64,000 nt of DNA from Sanguinoderma infundibulare. Lineage: Eukaryota > Basidiomycota > Agaricomycetes > Polyporales > Polyporaceae. The stretch lies in contig JAVLRN010000002.1 in assembly GCA_032821775.1 (NCBI GenBank), positions 4,030,001-4,094,000 of the forward strand. Direction: 5' to 3'. Positions 12,368 to 23,830 of the stretch are shown here, one piece after another. Each line of letters begins with the position of its first letter. Within the stretch, counting starts at the first letter, position 1. The notes under the pieces were generated by a model. The model saw only the letters and a list, made by a program, of their open reading frames with translations. It was not told where the DNA came from and made no database searches. Position numbers and translations under genes: made by a program.

Positions 12368-13059
12368 GTATGCTTGATCTGAGCGGGGCTTGGGCTGTCT
12401 GGGAGGGCGATTCCGGCGATTCCGACGGCGATGGAGTCAGAACGACGCTGGCGGACATGGCTCTCGCTCTGGGCAGCTTAAATGTCTGGCCGGAGGAGGA
12501 GATTTGGGAGGAGGTCGTCGCCCAAAGCGGCAGGTGAGATGGAAAGGACAAGTCTCCCGTCGCGGCTATTTCCTTGCATCGGAGCTCCGGTGCGAGCATC
12601 CGGGCGATCTGGATGGTGTAAATTGCATTCCGGTTTTGGCACGCGCGACGGAGGGCGCAGCGCACGGCCGGGCAAAGACTGAATGGTGCGGGAGATAAGC
12701 GCAAAATGGGCAGCGGCGGAACGGACGCGGACGGTGGGAGGCCGGCGGCTGGGTGCGAGGGCTGCGAGGGCGAGTGCGGCTGCGAGGGCGAGGCGAGTGC
12801 CGGGCGAGGGAGTGCCAGTGGGCGAGGACGTGCAAAGGCAGAATCCGTCTCAGGGTCCTCGCTGACGTAAGCACGGTCGATCACGCAGGAGAGAGGCAGC
12901 GGGCGGTCGGACCGGGGAGGGCATCGAGCAGGCCACGGTCCAGTTCAGAACGCGCTCCTCACGAGACTCCTTCGTTTACTGACTATAAAGTCCACTCGTT
13001 TGTCGCCCTGCTTTTCCGTACAACGCCCCGAGCCGCTCGCACCTCCTCCCCTACCAACA
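12368..13059. promoter_or_regulatory. Shared divergent promoter of the SDR and polyol dehydrogenase genes
   Basis: 692 bp separate the two start codons. A TATA element TATAAA sits at 12984-12989, 71 bp before the plus-strand ATG, followed by a CT-rich leader. Between about 12741 and 12800 lies a purine/GC-rich imperfect repeat of GCGAGGGCGAG-like units. The minus-strand side shows no clear TATA element. Confidence 0.6.
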
Positions 13060-14405
13060 ATGTCCCCCATCGCCCTCCCAACCCACCACGCTGTCGTCCT
13101 CCATGGTGCCAAGGACATGCGCTTCGAGGAGCGCACCCTCTGGCCCCCACACCAGGGTCAGGCCCAGGTCGCCGTCATGGCCACCGGCCTCTGTGGCAGC
13201 GACTGTAAGTCTCTCGCTCATCTCCATCCGCTACTTCTCTCCTCACACATCTTTATTCCTCCATCCAGTGCACTACTACACCCATGGCCGTAACGGTGAC
13301 TTCGTCGTCCAGGCTCCTCTCGTCCTCGGTCACGAAGCAGCAGGCATCGTCACCGCAGTCGGTCCCGGTGTCAAGAACCTCGTCCCCGGCCAGCGAGTAG
13401 CCATCGAGGCCGGCATCATGTGCAACAACTGTTCCTATTGTGCAAAGGGCCGCTACAACCTCTGCAAGAACATGCGCTTCTGCTCCTCAGCAAAGACCTT
13501 CCCTCACGCAGATGGTACCCTCCAGGAGCGCATGAATCACCCCGCCCACGTCCTCCACCCGTAAGTATTCTTCCCCGCTCCGACTCCGAGCCCTATCATA
13601 TCGCCTCCCCGTCCCGCGCTTCCTTGCCCGACCTCCCTTCCTCCGACCCGAACACGTGTAGAGAACCTCTTCGCTTACGTTTATCCTTTTTGCCCGTTTT
13701 TCCAGATTGCCAGACAGCTGCACTTTCGAGCAAGCCGCCCTCGCAGAGCCCCTCTCCGTCCTCCTTCACGCCTCCCGCCGCGCAGAGCTCACCCCCGGCT
13801 CACGATCATCCGTCCTCGTCTTCGGTGCCGGCGCCATCGGTCTCCTCGCATGCGCACTCGCAAAGTCCTACGGTGCCTCCCGCGTCGTCGCCATCGACAT
13901 CAACCAGACTCGCCTCGATTTCGCAAAGGACAACGGCTTCGCCGAGCACGTCTACTGCCTCCCCCTCGTCGACAAGGCCAAGACCACCGACGAGGCCCTC
14001 CGCCGCGCAAAGGAGAACATCTCTGTGGCGCTTACCGAGTTCAACATGCCTGACGGCTTCGACATCGTCTTCGAGTGCACCGGCGCCGAGCCCTGCATCC
14101 AGATGTCCATACACGCTGCCGTCACCGGCGGCAAGGTCATGCTCGTCGGCATGGGCTCCCGGAACGTCACCCTCCCCATCTCCGCCGCGGCGACGCGCGA
14201 GGTCGACATCCACGGCTCCTTCCGCTACGCCCACACCTACCCGACCGCGCTCCAGCTGCTCGCGTCCGGCAAGCTGCCCAACATCGAGAAGATCATCACC
14301 CACCGCTTCGAGCTCAGAGACACCGCCCGCGCGTTCGAGCTCCTCACCCGCGGTCGCGACGACGAGGGCAACATGGTCCTCAAGGTCATGGTCGGCTCGC
14401 AATGA
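13060..14405 (+). CDS. Zinc-dependent polyol (sorbitol/xylitol-type) dehydrogenase, MDR family
   Basis: Oxidises a secondary alcohol of a polyol to a ketose with NAD+, cytosolic. Three exons, 13060-13204, 13269-13560 and 13706-14405, give 378 residues, close to the family's 350-390. The catalytic-zinc ligands are Cys in GLCGSD and the His/Glu pair in GHEAAG. The structural-zinc lobe shows the four-cysteine pattern MCNNCSYCAKGRYNLC. The nucleotide fold has FGAGAIGLLACALA, then Asp in VVAIDIN, which favours NAD+ over NADP+. SDLHYYTHGRNGDF after the first intron is typical of sorbitol, xylitol and L-arabinitol dehydrogenases; I cannot tell which substrate is native. It is divergently paired with the SDR. 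The large frames at 13420-14517 and on the opposite strand are shadows of its GC-rich codons. Confidence 0.95.
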
Positions 14406-14688
14406 CTGTAGAATTGGCTCCCTCCTCCCCATATGCCATAGACCTCTCTCTTCCGCCAGCGATCTACTCCTCGTTCACGATATCTCATGCCTCGATGTAT
14501 CTCATGACGAACGATGACGACGCGTTCATTCCGACCCGCGCCCGAGCCTTATTGACGATTCGGTGTTCTCTGGGTGCGATTCTGGAGTCGACCACGGCTA
14601 GAAAAGTACATTCTTCAGCTCGCGCGCGGTGCGGCGCACGCTCGTCATCGCTCTACCTGCCCTCGCCTCCTCGCTCCTCTCTCGCTTG

Positions 14689-14712
14689 CCCCTGCCCCTG
14701 CCCCTGCCCCTG
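14689..14712 (+). repeat. CCCCTG hexanucleotide microsatellite
   Basis: Four tandem copies of a CCCCTG unit in the CT-rich stretch downstream of the polyol dehydrogenase. Confidence 0.85.
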
Positions 14713-16954
14713 GTTCATTCTGCGCTCCCATGCTCACGCTTCTCTTCGCGCGGTGCTCGCCCGCTCCGCGCCCTCGATACTCATTTCCCTTCACCTTCGC
14801 ATGCGCCCCACTGTCATCCCTCGCGTCTTTCGCCACCACATGTGTACTATCTGGACTCACGAGTCTTCGCCTCGCGCTACATGTATCCCTACTTTACTCA
14901 CAGGCCCTGCGCATCTGTGTTTCCCAGTTACCCATTCCCCGATCTCGCTGTTACCCCTTACCTTCGCGCCCCCACACCCCTACTGTAGGATTCCCCTCGC
15001 GTTTATCTCGGTCTGCGTCGTCGAGCTCGAGGCTCGGATGCCACCTCCCCCCCTCTTACTCCCCGTTCTCCCCCCCGCGCGTTCTATCTAGCGTACTTTG
15101 CATCAACTGGTCGTTTCGCAATCGCTGTGTGCCGTGTTTACATCCTATCTATCTCTGCATCAAGTCCCGCATAGTACACACTCGAATATATACCGCGCAT
15201 CATCTGAATCCCAGTCATCTGAACACATTTTGCATCGCATCCTCGTCTTGTGTGCCAGGTACCGCGTCGCCACTCTTCATGAAGGTCCCTCGGCTCTTCA
15301 AGCTTCAAGCTCCGGGTGCCCGCCTCGTGCGCCTTCAAGAAGGGATCGTCGAACCAAAACGCAAGCGCGGCGCAACCGTGCGAGTTCCACCGAGCGATGA
15401 CTTCATCGACATCACCTCCCCGACGTGCGTATATCCGTACGCGTGCCCGGTCCGACGAGCTGTGTAGCTTCAAGGTACTTACGTCTTTCTGAAGCCTTCT
15501 CCCGCTCGGACTGACGTATCCTTCCACTCCGACAGACCACAAACGATCACGAATAGCCATCCTCGTATTTGGGGCGTGCGTTCTTACGGCGACGACGAAG
15601 CTGAGTACAAGCGGTTCGAACAGTAGGGCCCATTGGATACGTTCACATGCGTCCTGTGCAGGAATATGGTGGCGTCGAGAAGCGGTCACGCTACCGCTCC
15701 AGTTCAAGGAACGTGCCAGTGCGGGGGCCTGTGCCGCATTTCGAACGTCGAACACGGTCCCTCGCCCGCACCACCTCCATTGCTGCAACTCATTCCGACT
15801 TACCGGCGAAGGCCCAGGGGCCGGGAGGCTCTTGAGGCTGCGACTGACAGCAGGTTTCGGGAAAGGTCCAATCGTCCCTTCCCTTCTCACTTCATCGACA
15901 CCCGCCGGACCAGCGACGCTCGCGGCTGTAGAATTTGGCTTCGGATCCACGCGCGCGCGCGCTGTCGGACGGTTCTGCCGCTCTGTGTACGCGGTGATGT
16001 AATGCATATGCATGTGGTGGTCAACTGTGCGTGGTGCTCTGGTGTCCCGCGGACGACGTCGACGAACGTTTTGCTGATCATATGCGCCTGAATCTGGCCG
16101 AAACCCGCTCAGGGTTCCGTCGCGTCCTTGGTGACTCTCCTGGAGGCAAGTACGCCGGGTCGACTATCCTGTAGGTACGCCTTGCGAACATGGTTGTTAG
16201 CACCGGAGTGCCGCTATAGCAAACGCAATTTTAAGACGCCGACGAGTGCAGTAACCCCGGTGAGTCCGCCTTCTCCCTTCGCACTCCACTAATACGCCTC
16301 GCGTGAGACGGGGCACGTTTGAAGACAGCGGGGGCCATTCAGCCACCTTGCGTTACCCTCTCTCGGCGCCAGCTTCGATGCTACTTCTGGCCGGATCTAG
16401 ATATCTCGCCTGTCCCGATACCATACATCATCCCGTCCATCCGCGTACGCTGCTTACGGTATTATGCAGTCTCTGCACGGCCGCCTCGAGCTCTCCGAGA
16501 GCCGCGAGAACGCGACCCGAACCTCCCGCACGTACGCTCTGATAGCGTTCTGCCAGTTCACTCTCTATCAGGCGCACTGGTCCTAGGCTTCGGACTCGCG
16601 GTTCCTTTGGGCGCGGTACTACACGGGAGCCTGTTGCGCATACGGTGTGGTGCGTACGTACATCCGTGCCGTCCATGAATCATTTGCGTACGCCGTACGC
16701 CCCATTAGCATCGGCATCGGACAGTCCGGCTCGCGACAGGCATGCAAACAGACTCGTCCTTGTCTCGAAAGGCCCGGGATGCACGCGTGGTTCCTACGTA
16801 CGCGTACGTACTCCCAAAGCCCGACACGATTCTTTCCGTGCCCGGCTTCCGTCTCCTGCGTTCTTCTCCCTCTCCGCCCGTGATGCGCCTGCAGCAAGGT
16901 CCGCGTTTCCGAACGAACAGCGATCGACGGCTTCGCTCCGTGACTGTGCTGTCT

Positions 16955-16989
16955 TGCATGTGTGCATGTGTGCACACGTATGCACGCAC
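16955..16989 (+). repeat. Alternating purine-pyrimidine tract
   Basis: Thirty-five bases with strict alternation of purine and pyrimidine, built from TGTG/GCAT/CACA blocks (TGCATGTGTGCATGTGTGCA at its start). Such tracts can adopt Z-DNA under negative supercoiling. No gene is assigned here. Confidence 0.75.
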
Positions 16990-19817
16990 CGCTGACGAAC
17001 CTGCGCTCGATATACGCCTACGAAAGTGATCGTGAAGACGTTCGAATTGCGTTCGAAGGCAAAGTATTTTCAGGACCAGCCTGCCGAGTCCCCCGGGCTG
17101 ACTCCCACGTTGTTTCGGCTTTCGGGAGCGCCCATTCCGGGCCCGGAGCCAAGAATCTCCTCGTAAGGAAAGGAAGCGTCGCCGAGTCCGGGACGGAAAC
17201 CGGCCCTTCGGGCCCGTCTGAACCTTGGACCGTCGTCCGTCGCTCTCACCCTCTCCTCGACGACGCACGGCTGCCAGCGATGATGATGCGCGCGGGAGAG
17301 GGTCCCCAGGAGACGGCGCGGGTACTCAAGCTCGAGAGGGGACGCGCTTCGACCGGCTCGGCGACATCCAAGCACGTCTCGTCGATTTCCTTTGGCGATT
17401 GGCGAGGTGCCGATGCGCGATACGATGACGTCCGGGGCTAATGAAGAAGCCTTTGCGTCGGAGGACGCGTCGGAGGACGCGTCGCAGGCCGCTCTGGCAG
17501 CGCTGGCGTATGCACACAGTTGCGTGCGTGGTCCATTCTCCTCCGAGCCCTCCCGGTGTGGACCGTCCTTCCAGCTTCCAGTGTGTCCTTGGCGGTGGAG
17601 GCTGTTAGCTACCCAGCACCTTCCGGGTCGGGCTGAGACTGTAACACGCTCGCGGGTGCCTGTCTTCCGCACCGCGCGTTCCTTTGTTCCGCCCATTCTA
17701 CGATGGTCCGCGACCCCGCGTTCGCGTTCCTCCGTCCTCTCGTTCGCACTCGCGCACCCCGCGAGCTGACAGCCGTGGGCCGCCGGCCTCCTGCATGGGG
17801 CTCACACAAGCGCATCGGACGGAGTGCACTGGCGAGTGTCTATCGTCTTCCCGCTTCTCGTGAGATACGGCCAAAGGCTGTGCAGGAACCCCGTCCCGGA
17901 CTCGTCGCGCGATCGGACGCACAGACGTATATCGCTTTCCGCTCGGTGGCCATCATGGCCAGTTCAAGCTACACCTGCAAAATGTTGGCCCGTTGTGCGT
18001 CATGCAGCTTCGGGTGGCATCCGAGTTCCATCTGACCCAAGTGCAGATGGTCCTGGACGTGTTGCGTACCAGGAGGCAGGCAGACTAGCCTCCAAAAAGT
18101 TTGGCTGGCGGGCTCCGTAGCGGATGGATGCGCGCATTCTGCATACATAGGGCTGTCGTCATCTCATATAGGCTATACCACGGCTCTTGGTCCCGAGGTC
18201 CCCCCGCAGATGAAACGCAGCGCGACTGAGCTGCAAATGCAATCCGTCGCCGTCCGAATGGACCCTTCGGCACGATGCTAAGCTGCAGTACTGGTACTAC
18301 GACTCCGAGCGATTACATGACGTACGTTCGACCGGGGAGCGGTGCGAGCTTCAGCTTTGCGTTTTGCACGATTCAGCGAACCTTCCGTCCTGCGCCAACA
18401 CACGTTCAGGTGGTCCTACGTACGCCCTGGCATATGTCATAGAGCGGTTCGTGCACGTAACATACTCCGCGCCGCGACGCCACCCCCACTTCACCTGCAC
18501 AGTCGTATACGACGAAGTGGCTTGAGTTTGAGTTCGCTTCCGAGGCGTCCGGGAAGCACTCCGTCTCGCTGCGGCTCTCCATATGCATCCGTACAACGAC
18601 TGACTAGCGATAGCGATATAGCCTCACCACCTTCTCGTGATGTGCATGCCCTGCCCGCAACGGCAGCAAGTGGCGCTCGCCCAAGCCACATTCGAGCATA
18701 ACTCAATACCAAGCCACCCATGCATTGCGGGCGAGATCCCGGCTCGGTCAGAGCGAGATCACACTTCCCCGCGCCGTTCTTCACTCAGTCTGTGTGTTAC
18801 TCAGCGCCCCAAGGAATACATACATGACATTGCAGCAGCAGGCCCCGGAATGCCGAACCCGGCTTTGCGGGATGCGGAAGATTCGTATTCGCGCCTGCGT
18901 TAACGTCGTTCCTGTCCTTCCCTGCCTCGTGGGCCTCTCGCAAAGACGAATTCGTATGTATCGAGACGACGGTTGCAGACGCTCGCGAAGATAGAGGCGT
19001 TGCGTCTGCTTGGGCCCCCGGCCCGGGATAATTCCGGACGCATGGCTTCTTCTCCCCCCCTTCGCGCGGCTGTCGAATGGGAAGTTCAACAATTGTCATA
19101 CGCGGCTCGGCATCTTGACCGTCCCGACTTCCTTGCGCTGCTGGGGCGAGAGAGAGGTGATGACGATGATTCATCGCGAAGACGGGCATTGCGGTAAGTA
19201 AGTCGTATGGGAAACCCACAACGGGCAGCAGGAGGTACCGACGCAACACCGTGAACACCATGCGCCTCACGATTTGCAGCATAGGAACGCCCGCCCGCGT
19301 CCCTGAGCCCCGAGTCCGATCGGTTGCTAAGAACCGTTGGGATCGCGAACGCGAACGTTGTACGCCGCGGCCTGAACACGCGCTCCGTGCAAGGAGCCGA
19401 CGACGCAATCACCGAGCATGACGTTCTGGCAGCCGTGCGCGTCCCGGTTCTTCGAGTGCGTGATGGGTTACTTATCCTCGAGCTCCAACGACTTCGCGCA
19501 CAGTCATCCGCACAGACATACAGCCGTAGAGCAGAGCAGCACCTGCGGCGCTCGCGGCTCGGCTGCAGAAGGCAACGTACAACGTTGCAGCCCCGTGCCC
19601 CACCCGTCGCACCAGCCACCCTTCTGTTCGTCTGGGCCACCGCCGATGCCGGCATGGCGGAGGTTGCTGCGTGCTAAGGATGGGTAGAGCGCCTCCCCGC
19701 CTCGCGCACGTTCGCGCACACGTTTTGTTCCCGGGGATGTTGTGAGCAGAAGGAAACCGACAGCCGAGGAAGACGTGTCTGGTGCTCGTGTCGCGTTGCG
19801 TACATTTTTGGAATATT

Positions 19818-21923
19818 CTACCGGCGTCTTCTCCTCCATCTGTAAACCTCCAGCGCGGCGAGTTCTGCATTACAAGACAAAGACGCGGCCGATGGATATG
19901 GATGCGATATGACAGGCGCCCCCACGCGAGCCACAAATACTACACGTGGGCACGCAGCGGCGCGAAGCCGAAGCCCACGACACGCGCACGAACACCAAGA
20001 CGAAAACGTCTCGCCATTCGTTCGTGCGGCACCCAGTAGTTCGCGACGGACATAGCGAGCCAGACGACAGCCGATACGCAGAGATACGCATCGGCCAGAC
20101 GCGTTCTCCGTGGAGCGGCAGGGGAAGGGCGCACGACAACGAGGCTGGGAATGAGAGAAGGCGTCCCGTCGGCCTGTCGGAGCCCAGAGAACGGAGAGGA
20201 CGAGAAGGCTTGGTTTAATATCGCTCCCGGATGACGGAAAGGTAGGAAAGGGGAAGGAAGGGTCCGCCAGCCGGGTAAGGAACGATATAGAGTTCAGAAC
20301 GCAAAGACACGAGTTACGAGCCACGAGCCCACGAGCCTCCCTTGGTTTTGCGGTGGCGCGCCGACGATAGGGCAGCGCAGTGGGTCTGCCGGCACACACC
20401 AAGCGAGGTATGTTCGGTGTGTGCGGCGCGACGACCTGGAATGCCAAGTGAAGGACCGTAAAATGAGCCCGCGCCCGCGGGTCGCACCAGTGAAAGCCCG
20501 ACTCGCAAGGCTTCAACAAGTGTCGCGCGCGGGCTAGCGTTTCGGAGCGATTCCACGCCAACGCCACAACGGCGCCGAAGATAGGTCCCAAGAAGCACGC
20601 AGAAGCGTGCGCGAGTGCGCAAACCGGGCGTGATGCCACCTCCGGCCCCCCTGAGTGCGAGAATGGGAAGATTGCGTGCCCATATGCGGACGCGTGCCAC
20701 GGCGCAGCGGACGCGCGAACCCGGCGCGCGTGGTCCTTGACCCGGGCGCGCCACGGGGGGTTGGCGAGTATGGCTGCCGAAGCCCGCGGGGAGGGAGTCG
20801 GGTTGCGGGAATTGCGGGAAGGCGTGGCGGGTGCTGGGGCGCACAAAGGCCCGGGCGGCGGCTGGTAGCGAACCACGTACGCATGTGAGCGGCCGCCATT
20901 CAGTGCTGGCGCGTTCCCTTGCGCGTTGACGTAACGCTCCCCTTCTTCCCGAGCGGTGGATGCTTGTGCGGCACACACGGGACCCGGCCGTCGAGCATAC
21001 AGCGGTCTGCTGACCCTGCAGCCTCTTGCATGGACGACGCAGGTTCGTGCTAGCCACACCGGACCTTGCGTTGGAGAGCTGCGATAACGAGCGAGGGGCT
21101 GTCGTACGTCGAAAGGACCGTTCGGAGAACGGCTCACACGTGGGCTACGAAAACGCCACAGTTTGCCGTCACTGTGGCAAACCGCTCTTGGAGCCGTACG
21201 GTACGTTGCGACGTTGCCGCCTGCGACGATGAGGATCGGACCGGGCGATCGATGAGCGCATCCGTGCGAAGAGGCTTGCTCAATTGCGGGCAGCACGCCG
21301 GACCTCGGAGTCTTGCGCGAGATCCAGATTTGGCTTCGGGGAGCATCCGAACACTTAGGCTCGGTCGACCGTCGAACGTCTCGAATGCGTCGAGGGCGCT
21401 GGTACCGTACGCCAGGCCTCAGGGAGCACTGTCTGCGGTGCGCAATGATGCTAAGATTAACGAGCAAGCATGTACGTAAGTGAAGAGACATACAATTCCG
21501 GATCTTAGCCACCGTCCACAGTCTGGTGCTGGTGCTTGCTGGAACGAGTGCGTTGTCTCCTTCTAGGGGCTGGCCATCGGACAGGGCGATCAACAGACGT
21601 CCTATCAGCGGGTGAAGTGTTAGCGAGAGTTCACCGTAAGCACCCGAAAGGCTGGCAAAACGCAACACACGCACATCGCTCCGAAGGCGAGCGTGCAAAC
21701 CATGCCGTCGGGAGCGCGTTGGAGCGCCAGCGTGTGGGCTCTTTTCGCGAAAACCACGTTCGTCAACCCCGCAGAAGTCGAACACCACGTCTTCTGAGGC
21801 CGTAAACCAAAGAGGAACAGGGCGCATGATTTCGTGCCAAGGATGACCTCGGACGAGCATTGGCGTTGGAGCGACTGCGCCATCGCCGCGTGTAAAGTGA
21901 GCGCGCCTTCGGAGGATCCGCAA
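19818..21923 (-). other. Unexplained 701-codon open frame
   Basis: The longest stop-free frame in the window by a wide margin, in an otherwise gene-poor segment. Its translation is rich in Arg, Ala, Pro, Ser and Cys, shows no recognisable domain, no run of helices and no plausible signal peptide, and looks like a non-coding reading of GC-rich DNA. I record it because its length is unexpected for chance at this base composition; I do not claim it is a gene. Confidence 0.15.
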
Positions 21924-23772
21924 TTAGCCAGAGAAATCCAGGGGTACAGAGTCTGTTTCAGAGATGCAGAAGGCCGATGGGAAGGAAGGTGGATGAGTCG
22001 GCATACGGACTGCTGGGGACAGGAAGTCCGGGCCGGATCCGAGTCGCGAAGACGCGAGACGAGCCGAGTGCCCATACTCGTCCACACCGCGAGCGCGTTG
22101 GCCAAAATCGATTGCTTTGACTCAGGATCCGATGGACCTAGTAGCTCCAGGTCGAGCGCTGGTGCCAGATGACGGTCCTCTCCCGCGAAACGTCTGGATG
22201 TCGGGTGAGCTCGTCGCGTACCTTCCACACACGAGGTGAAGGCGTGCGTTTGATTAAGAGCGTCCGCAAAAATGGGATGCCAGAATTGGAAGAGGGTGAA
22301 GTGAGATCACAGGGCGGGTGCGAAAGGGCCGAAGATGACTGCGGGCCTTGCAATGATCAATCACCGCTGAACTTTAGAAGGGCGGAGGCTTTCGTACCAG
22401 ATCACAAGGCAACAGGGTTCGGTTGGAGAGCGTATAGAGACCTGTCAATGGGTCAGCTCTGCGACGTCGTCAGCATCATCGATGATGCTTGTGGCATGGT
22501 GCCGGCATGAAGGTGATGACTCTCACACTCAGGCGTCAGCTTCTGTTCGGCATTGTGAGGCCCAGTGGACTGGGGGAGGTTTGGGTCCGAAGCAGCCTCT
22601 TTCAGCGGTTGGAAGTATTTTTAATAATTTGCTGAAGGATATATGGGATGGACCGACCACAATGACGATTTTGGTGCAGCTACTAGAGCCATATTGGCGA
22701 TTGCAATGTAATCACAGGTTAGCGGGGTCTGAATATCACAGCGAGATGTTCTAACTCACCATATAGGTACACGAAGCTGGGACCTTCTTTCCAAATGATA
22801 CTATATCAACCTGAGAGAGTATGACAAAAGCTGGGAGGTGCACCTCGGGTGTAGTTATTCCGCTAGGATACCAGAAGGACAATCCCGTGTTGTTCCGCAG
22901 AAACGACTTGGAGAAGGTCAGGCAGCTCGTGCCTGTAGGATCGCATACTAGATCTTAGCGGCACCGTGGTGGATGGAGAACCGCGTGGAATGCTATCGAA
23001 AGCCATTGCTGCGATCAGGCATTGTGTACCGGGTTAGTTCTTCACGATTCATAATGTCTGTGAACAGTCCAAGGTCAGCATAGGAGAACATAGTCGGAGG
23101 AAGAAACAACGAATAATCGTGAGGCCTCCGGGAAGGCGCACATCGCGATTCACCAGAGCCTGGAGTTGCTCAAGGAAAGGCATCGAGACATTGGGCTCTG
23201 AATCACGCTTAACGTTAGCTCCTGCAATGTGTGCGCCATATGTAGGCCTGAAGGCGCGACGGTTGAAAGTTGCGACTACCGTAGTGGAGGAAGTACTTCA
23301 AACAACCACCGCCCCCAAGATGAGTCTGCCATTGGGCGTCTATCTGACACGTGGAGGCCCACGAAAGCCTCCACTGCCAGTGCCAGTCTTGAGCCGCACC
23401 ATCCGAGTCCCCGTCCACATCCTACTCACCCACCCCTCTGCAGCATCCAGAACTAAGCCTGACGGACGGCCCTAGCTTGCTTGCGAGTCGAGTCCAGGTG
23501 AGTGATTACTCTGACCATCGTGTCTTGGTCAGCTGTCCAAGGCTTACAAAGGCACAGACGCACTGGCTCTTCGAGGGAAGGGAAGGCTACTGCATAAGGA
23601 TCTACCACACTGCGAGAGTCGAAATATGAGTAATATGCAACCCCCTATGATTCATGAGTTGGCGCATGGCGCGATGAACTGAACCTTGCGCAATTGTCGT
23701 AACTGCTCGCATTACTGGTCACACGTAAAGTTGCTGACGGACCCCCTCCCCTGATTGGTTCTCCGCCGTGGA

Positions 23773-23778
23773 TATAAG
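23773..23778 (+). promoter_or_regulatory. TATA element of the hydroquinone reductase gene
   Basis: TATAAG within GGATATAAGAGCC, 53 bp before the start codon at 23831, a normal spacing for a fungal gene. Confidence 0.55.
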
Positions 23779-23830
23779 AGCCATGCTTTAAGACCTGTCT
23801 CCTGCATACCCAAGTTGTACCCAAGACAGG

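Larger units (their letters stand above)
14406..23830. other. 9.4-kb GC-rich stretch without a supportable gene
   Basis: Open frames here are short, arginine/proline/serine-rich and conflict between strands. Isolated hydrophobic runs (for example LVLGFGLAVPLGAVLHG near 16585) and many GTACGT donor-like hexamers hint at decayed or unrecognised intron-rich genes, but I could not chain any of them. It contains a 701-codon minus-strand frame (listed separately), a CCCCTG microsatellite, and two alternating purine-pyrimidine tracts. From about 22.2 kb the sequence becomes visibly more AT-rich. Confidence 0.55.

Noticed and set aside
13420..14517. 365-codon plus-strand frame rich in Ser/Pro, and a 208-codon minus-strand frame over the same DNA
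   Set aside because: Both are shadows of the polyol dehydrogenase reading frame, whose zinc ligands and splice sites are unambiguous.
15138..16013. 291-codon minus-strand frame
   Set aside because: No recognisable motif, and the opposite strand has equally plausible short frames; composition resembles other non-coding GC-rich frames nearby.
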